Below are positions 7,016 through 12,620 of a stretch of DNA of 12,620 nt, piece by piece. The notes beneath the pieces are model-generated. The model was not told the origin of the DNA. It saw nothing but the letters and a program-made list of their open reading frames with translations, and ran no database searches. The DNA lies in contig DATKKX010000530.1 in assembly GCA_035542775.1 (NCBI GenBank), positions 1-12,620 of the forward strand, read 5' to 3'. The position numbers and the translations under genes are program-made. This DNA comes from DATKKX01 sp035542775. GTDB lineage: Bacteria; Planctomycetota; Phycisphaerae; UBA1845; UTPLA1. Each line of letters begins with the position of its first letter. Within the stretch, counting starts at the first letter, position 1.

Positions 7016-7306
7016 TCATATCAGGTCCCATTTGGTGCGGCGCTTGGGGACGACGAGGAAGTTGGGGTTGGGGTTGGAGTCGAAGGTCTGGACGCGGCGG
7101 GGAACAGAGTCCTGAGTGCTGCCTTCAGAGTGCTGAGTAGTCCCGGACGCGGCGTCGCGCGAGGCGTGGGCGTCGGCGGCGCGGACTTCGTCGCGATCCT
7201 CTTTGTGGCGGTGGGCGGGGACGTCGTTGGGCCGGGGGGCGTTCTTGTAGGCGTCGCTCTGGAAGTACTCGGCGTCCTTGCGGAGGTCGACTTTGGAAGG
7301 CGCGAA
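7016..7306 (-). pseudogene. 3' remnant of an unrecognised protein-coding gene
   Basis: On the minus strand, 96 codons run from the repeat cluster at 7307 to a TGA at 7018-7016, ending in NPNFLVVPKRRTKWDLI. Almost every codon ends in G or C, as in real genes here. The exception is a short in-frame Ser/Thr-rich insertion (7105-7143) built from related CTGAGTGCTG and GAGTGCTGAG strings. There is no start codon: the upstream end runs directly into repeats that carry TAA in this frame. I do not recognise the family. The charged character (DLRKDAEYFQSDAYKN, HRHKEDRDEVRAAD) suggests a soluble protein. Confidence 0.45.
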
Positions 7307-7378
7307 TAAAGGGGGACATTCTACTTTTTAGATAAAGTAGAATGTCCCCCTTTACTCGTAGAATGTCCCCCTTTACTC
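7307..7378. repeat. REP-like repeat cluster (GTAGAATGTCCCCCTTTA x3)
   Basis: The 18-mer occurs three times without mismatch: inverted at 7307-7324, and direct at 7337-7354 and 7358-7375. The first two copies form a perfect 21-bp inverted repeat (7307-7327 and 7334-7354) with a 6-nt loop. The second and third form a perfect 21-bp tandem repeat (7337-7357 and 7358-7378). Such AGAATGTCCCC palindromes resemble REP sequences mobilised by IS200-like (RAYT) transposases, though no such gene is in the window. The element also carries TAA codons that close minus-strand frames. Confidence 0.8.
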
Positions 7379-7616
7379 GGTGCTCCGTTTGTGTTTGGCT
7401 TTCTCCCTCGATGACTCGGGCGACATCGGCCGCTGATGTCGGGGATTGGTCGCAATCTCTGTGCGGAGATCGCCGGCAGGAACGCGCCGGGAAGGCGGCA
7501 GGGGCGGCGCGATCCGGTCGGGACGTCCGCGTTTATCGTTGACCGCGGGCGAGTGGGGAGAGTATGATAGGATGGTAGATGGGTAGGGGGCGCGCCCGGG
7601 GTAGGGAGGGCGGATC
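7379..7616. other. Non-coding or decayed stretch beside the repeat cluster
   Basis: No confident gene was found here. On the minus strand an open frame reads through 7376-7714 and ends in KAKHKRSTE at the repeat cluster. Its composition is Pro/Arg/Ser-rich, and it may be a fragment or chance. CGACATC (7421-7427) and GATGTCG (7435-7441) form a 7-bp hairpin. The stretch 7561-7611 is an unusual purine-rich run of GATGG, GTAGG and GGGAGGG leading into a strong ribosome site. Confidence 0.4.
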
Positions 7617-7802
7617 GTGAAGCGAGCCGATTTCCTGTTGTTGGTTGCGGTGTTGGGGAAAGAAAAGGGGTCACTACTGAATGGCATGAAGTTAGGCCGC
7701 CAAGACAACCTCAAACGAGCTGACCGAGCCTTGCCGAGATGCAGAAGTGCCCTTTTTCGGGTCGTTTTCGAAGGCCGAGAAGCAGCCCAGCGGCCAGAGT
7801 AA
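7617..7802 (+). pseudogene. 5' fragment of a gene with hydrophobic N-terminus
   Basis: GTG at 7617 has a strong ribosome site, GGGAGGG, 6 nt upstream. The first 14 residues, MKRADFLLLVAVLG, look like a signal peptide or membrane anchor. After about residue 15 the sequence loses protein character and ends at a TAA after 61 residues. The likely reading is that a secreted or membrane protein gene lost its body when foreign sequence entered near 7660. A genuine 61-residue protein is possible but less likely. Confidence 0.3.
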
Positions 7803-7815
7803 GTAGTTTACGCAT
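7711..7815 (-). pseudogene. Short 5' fragment encoding a signal-peptide-like start
   Basis: Reading leftward from the ATG at 7815, the peptide begins MRKLLTLAAGLLLGL, a classical signal-peptide pattern, then turns into unrelated sequence and stops after 34 residues. Upstream there is no ribosome site, only the GGTGACTGTCCC repeat. It overlaps the plus-strand fragment head-on, so both may have been broken by the same insertion. It is short, and chance cannot be excluded. Confidence 0.22.
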
Positions 7816-7821
7816 GGTTGG

Positions 7822-7864
7822 GACACTAGGGACAGTCACCTATTAGTGTCATCGGCGTGACACT
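7822..7864. repeat. Nested inverted repeats with REP-like GGTGACTGTCCC core
   Basis: GACACTA (7822-7828) pairs with TAGTGTC (7844-7850), enclosing GGGACAGTCACC (7829-7840). The right arm also belongs to a second hairpin: AGTGTCA (7845-7851) with TGACACT (7858-7864) around a 6-nt loop. The two hairpins are mutually exclusive. From memory, the GGTGACTGTCCC string resembles dispersed palindromic repeats common in planctomycete and some other genomes. Confidence 0.6.
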
Positions 7865-7946
7865 GGAAGACAGGCAAACAGACAGCACGAACGGCGCTAA
7901 GTTATCGGCTAGCCGTTTTCCCCGTTTGACAGAAGAACCTCGCGAC

Positions 7947-8219
7947 ATGGCCGCCAATGTCAGCCTGGACGAGAACGAGAACGGCATTCCGGATGAATGT
8001 GAGGGCGGGCACAGGGGTTGGTTCGGTGGGGAGTTCGGGAGTCCGGAGGAGCTGATGGAGGCGTGGGTGGAATATTTCGACTGGCTGGCTGGACAGCAGT
8101 GGCTGGCGGGCTCGGAGCTGTCGGGCAGCGAGAAGTTCCAGTTGATGACGGAGAAGATGGAGGAACTGGGGCTGCCGGTGCGGAATTGGACGGTGCTGGC
8201 GCGGAGCGCGGGTGGGTAG
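7947..8219 (+). pseudogene. C-terminal remnant of a secreted protein with Ca-binding 'NGIPDECE' loop
   Basis: The frame reads ANVSLDENENGIPDECEGG, which is the DxNxNGxPDEC loop typical of planctomycete extracellular proteins (thrombospondin type 3/dockerin-like calcium loops). A 65-residue Trp-, Glu- and Met-rich helical tail (EELMEAWVEYFDWLAGQQWL) then runs to the TAG. In large secreted proteins this loop sits near the C-terminus. The frame is open back to a GTG at 7857, but that GTG lies inside the palindromic repeat, and neither it nor the ATG at 7947 has a ribosome site. The 5' part of the gene is therefore probably missing. A real 90-residue protein is the alternative. Confidence 0.45.
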
Positions 8220-8226
8220 AGCGTAG

Positions 8227-8300
8227 GATGGGCGGTTTCGCCCATCGGTTGAACCGGTGCGCAGGCGGGAGCGTTCAGACCGTGGGCCCAATGGCCCACG
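8227..8300. repeat. BIME-like pair of palindromic repeats downstream of mnmG
   Basis: Two perfect 8-bp hairpins with 4-nt loops: GATGGGCG/CGCCCATC (8227-8234/8239-8246) and CGTGGGCC/GGCCCACG (8281-8288/8293-8300). Each has a related GCGTAGG or CGTAGC string on its outer side, the two in opposite orientation (GCGTAGGATGGGC on the left; CCGTAGCGTGGGC when the right copy is read in reverse). Two REP-like units facing each other are the BIME arrangement. They lie between the remnant ending at 8219 and the mnmG stop at 8347, and could stop or stabilise the mnmG transcript. Confidence 0.6.
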
Positions 8301-8346
8301 CTACGGCTACTCACGGCTCCACGTGCCCCGGGGCCATGGTGACTGG

Positions 8347-10236
<1,890 letters not shown>

Positions 10237-10304
10237 GGTACTGATGATACCGCCGCTGCCGGCTCCTGCCGAGTGCGGGGGCTACGGCATCAGGGCGCAA
10301 GCAG

Positions 10305-10338
10305 CGGGCGGTCGAGCTCAAGAAGGCTCGACCGCCCG
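10305..10338 (-). terminator. Strong hairpin after the FG-GAP gene, without U-tract
   Basis: CGGGCGGTCGAGC (10305-10317) pairs perfectly over 13 bp with GCTCGACCGCCCG (10326-10338) around an 8-nt loop. It lies 24 bp downstream of the FG-GAP stop on the minus strand and about 70 bp before the mnmG start. There is no T-run after the stem on the minus strand, so it may be an attenuating or 3'-protecting hairpin, not a full intrinsic terminator. Confidence 0.5.
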
Positions 10339-10362
10339 AAGGATTGTGCGGCGTGATTTCGC

Positions 10363-12620
10363 TCAATGCAGCTTGTTGGTGCCGTAGTTGCTTCCGTAAA
10401 CGATATACGCCTCGCCTGCCTGCGGAACGCGCTGGTCGGGCGACGCGCCGAAAACAAAGTCAGCGGTCGGCGCCCCGATCATGATGTCATCGAATCCGTC
10501 ATCATCGATATCGCCGATGCCCCGAGCAATCTCCAGCGGGACCGGGTGATCGTTCGTACCGCTCGTCAGACCCTCCTGCAGCCGGCCGATGAAGACGATT
10601 CCGGGCAACGCAGTCGTACCTACCTGGTCGAGTGTAAAGCTCATGTTGTAGCTTGGGTCGTTCGGATCGTAAGGCCGCAGGTGCCTGCCGCCGAAGATGA
10701 GGTAGGCAACTCCCTTGTGCGTCTGGCCGTTGACCACCCTGGTCTCGCCCGGAGCGGTAATCAGCAGATCGCCGACGCCATCGCCATTGAAATCGCCTGC
10801 CGAGGCCACATCGTGGCCGGCCCGATCGCCGGGATGTGTGCCCAAGAAGCGGACGCCCGGCAAGTTGGCCGTGCCGATGCTCTCTGGAGCAAAACCGTGC
10901 TCGCCGGTGATTGGCCGATCGCCGAAGATCACGCCGACGAAGCCCGCGTTGTTGTTGTAGAATTCGGAGCCGATGGCTACGTCCTGCTTGCCGTCCTGGT
11001 CGACATCCCTTATTCCGGTTTGGACCAGACCGAATTGGTCGTTGGCGTGCGATCCGATGATCTGAACCTGCCGAGGACGCTGGGCGGGGTCTGCGAGGTC
11101 GATATCGCCGAATCCTCCGCGGGCGCAGGCGAACAAGTACACCACGCCGCAGTGTGTCTTGCCGTTTCGCGTGGCGCCGGGAGCGCCGGCGATGATGTCT
11201 TCAACGCCGTCCTGGTTAAAGTCGCCCGCCGGTGCTGCAAACCCAAAGCGATCGCCAGGTTCCTCTCCGAGTATGTCCGCGTGTATGGGTTGGGGGATGC
11301 TGCAGCGGAATGGTATGGGGTTGTTCGGGTCGGTGTTGTCGCAGGCCGTTGGACAAGCGCTGATAGCAGGCATGGACGCTATGTTCTGGCCATACCAGCC
11401 TGAATCAGAATAGTTCCCGGCCGACATCCAGACCTGGACCCGCCCTCGATGCAGATCGGTGTCAGCGCCCCATGGATCCGAGGGGTAGCCTTCCAGAAAC
11501 GGGCTATAGCCCGGGCTCGAAATCAACAGCTCATCGCCGGGATTGTTATCAAAATTCGGCATCCTGTTGACGGTCCGCCCGAACTCGCTGTCGGAATAAA
11601 ATACTGCATTGCCGAGGAGCAGAGGATAATTGGGGTCGAGAGGCTTACGGTCGTACGGTGTCATGTACCAGCTGAGCGGGTTGTTGGGGTCTGGTTTTAC
11701 AGTCACCTCGGTGTCCCAGTACGCGCCGCGGAATCTCATGCCATCCGGAGCCTGGCCGGGATTCCAGATGACGCCTTCGTCATCGAAGACGCCGTCTGGG
11801 TCGTGCTGGCCGGCCATCCCCGCGTCGATATACCCCGCTCCGAACAGAGTGGTGAGGTTATTTGTGCCATCCACGACGATGACCAAGCCCTGACCGATTG
11901 TATTCTCACCATAGGGCGACGGCGGGTTACGTGGGGAAATGAGGTCATCCGGGCCGTCCGAGGTCGGGTCGCTCCAGATGCCGGGCATAAGATCTTCGTA
12001 CAGAACGACCTGGGAACCGCACCCATCGGCCGGATCTGCGTCGATATGATCGTACGCACTGGATACGAACGGCAGGCCGAACACGAAATCAGGCACGCCG
12101 GTATTGCCCTCGGCGCCCCAAACCATGTTGACCCTAGTCACTGAGGTCAAACCAGCGGTGTATATCTCCGGGGCATTCGGGTCGCCGCCATAGCCGTTGG
12201 GGTCCATCAGTGTCGCCGGAGGGAAGTTGTACCATTCGGACTGCGGTCCATCGAAATCCAAATGGGGCTGCGGCATGCCATAGGTCGCGCCCCGGAAGAA
12301 ACCTCCCACACTGTTGACGCTGATCTTGCCGCCAAAGCGGCCCACATTGGCGGAGTCGTACGGGTTGGTCACATATGTGGGTGGCGTCGGATAGGGAACG
12401 ACGGCGCCGTTCGGATCGGTGATGTCGGGTAAGCCATCGCCGTTGATGTCCGGTGGGAAGGGCGTCTTCTTGCGGCCGAAGATCAGGTACGCGCCTCCAC
12501 TCAAGAAGCGATATCGCGGGCCAGCAAGCCGACCGACCAGCATGAAGTCGCCGACGCCATCACCATCGATATCTGCACACTCCAGGGCGGTGGAACCCAG
12601 GCTCTCATAACGGCTGAAGC
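10363..12620 (-). CDS. FG-GAP repeat (integrin alpha-like beta-propeller) protein, N-terminal part outside window
   Basis: 751 residues are visible, and the frame stays open through the right edge, so the ATG at 12543 is internal. Seven FG-GAP-like motifs can be seen, numbering from the edge: ADIDGDGVGDFMLVG (about 15), GNTGVPDFVFGLPF (about 171), PGDELLISSPG (about 360), GDFNQDGVEDIIAGAPG (465), RDVDQDGKQDVAIGS (537), GDFNGDGVGDLLITAPG (608) and GDIDDDGFDDIMIGAPT (702). Four to five carry the DxDxDGxxD calcium loop. Each is followed by a strand such as GVAYLIFGG or GEAYIVYGS. The last four are 71-94 residues apart; the earlier ones are separated by long Asn/Asp/Pro-rich insertions. The protein is presumably secreted or surface-bound, but the signal peptide is not in the window and no C-terminal sorting signal was seen. 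Confidence 0.88.
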   Translation of the reverse strand, partial: FSRYESLGSTALECADIDGDGVGDFMLVGRLAGPRYRFLSGGAYLIFGRKKTPFPPDINGDGLPDITDPNGAVVPYPTPPTYVTNPYDSANVGRFGGKISVNSVGGFFRGATYGMPQPHLDFDGPQSEWYNFPPATLMDPNGYGGDPNAPEIYTAGLTSVTRVNMVWGAEGNTGVPDFVFGLPFVSSAYDHIDADPADGCGSQVVLYEDLMPGIWSDPTSDGPDDLISPRNPPSPYGENTIGQGLVIVVDGTNNLTTLFGAGYIDAGMAGQHDPDGVFDDEGVIWNPGQAPDGMRFRGAYWDTEVTVKPDPNNPLSWYMTPYDRKPLDPNYPLLLGNAVFYSDSEFGRTVNRMPNFDNNPGDELLISSPGYSPFLEGYPSDPWGADTDLHRGRVQVWMSAGNYSDSGWYGQNIASMPAISACPTACDNTDPNNPIPFRCSIPQPIHADILGEEPGDRFGFAAPAGDFNQDGVEDIIAGAPGATRNGKTHCGVVYLFACARGGFGDIDLADPAQRPRQVQIIGSHANDQFGLVQTGIRDVDQDGKQDVAIGSEFYNNNAGFVGVIFGDRPITGEHGFAPESIGTANLPGVRFLGTHPGDRAGHDVASAGDFNGDGVGDLLITAPGETRVVNGQTHKGVAYLIFGGRHLRPYDPNDPSYNMSFTLDQVGTTALPGIVFIGRLQEGLTSGTNDHPVPLEIARGIGDIDDDGFDDIMIGAPTADFVFGASPDQRVPQAGEAYIVYGSNYGTNKLH

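Noticed and set aside
7125..7319. Arg/Pro-rich minus-strand frame of 64 codons
   Set aside because: Out of frame with the better-supported remnant at 7016-7306 and of shadow-like composition.
7337..7378. Possible CRISPR array
   Set aside because: The two direct copies are contiguous with no spacers, and the third is inverted.
10366..12144. Long plus-strand open frames opposite the FG-GAP gene
   Set aside because: The minus strand encodes clear repeated calcium-loop motifs; the opposite frames are shadows.

Overview
The window looks like part of a high-GC Planctomycetota genome, most likely Phycisphaerae-like. This is an inference from several hints. There is a long secreted-type FG-GAP/DxDxDG beta-propeller protein and a C-terminal fragment with the 'NGIPDECE' calcium-loop signature that is very common in this group. 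There is also a tiny MSKRELIERI-type protein, an isochorismatase-fold protein with a VDMNTQCDF-type active site, and several families of short palindromic repeats. No rRNA, tRNA, CRISPR array or intact transposase was found by eye.

Layout. At 2-979 (+) is the 3' part of a fold-type II PLP enzyme related to cysteine synthase. Convergent to it is a minus-strand pair: an isochorismatase-family hydrolase (2689-1802) followed by a GbsR/MarR-type regulator (1626-1081). The regulator has its own sigma70-like promoter, and a perfect ACAGG-N6-CCTGT palindrome fills the gap between the -35 and -10 boxes, which suggests autoregulation. A 528-bp divergent gap (2690-3217) holds a possible structured RNA element and a promoter for a lipoprotein with a TPR-like C-terminus (3218-4300, +). 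Next come a 54-residue unknown protein (4590-4426, -), a class I SAM methyltransferase (4808-5575, +) and a GAF plus PP2C/SpoIIE phosphatase (5670-6929, +). The last ends in a textbook intrinsic terminator.

Region 7001-8346 is a gene graveyard. It holds a 3' remnant of an unrecognised gene, two converging gene starts that break off in foreign-looking sequence, a C-terminal remnant of a secreted protein, and at least three kinds of short inverted repeat resembling REP/BIME elements. No REP-type transposase lies in the window.

At 10236-8347 (-) is an intact, full-length mnmG (gidA), the tRNA wobble-uridine modification enzyme. Upstream of it on the same strand is the 3' part of an FG-GAP repeat protein (12620-10363), separated from mnmG by a 13-bp hairpin. 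The genes do not form one pathway. The clearest local units are the hydrolase/regulator pair and the methyltransferase-phosphatase tandem. I did not find a convincing new multi-gene system. The best leads are the regulator's operator layout, the repeat-rich decay zone, and the structured leader candidate before the lipoprotein.
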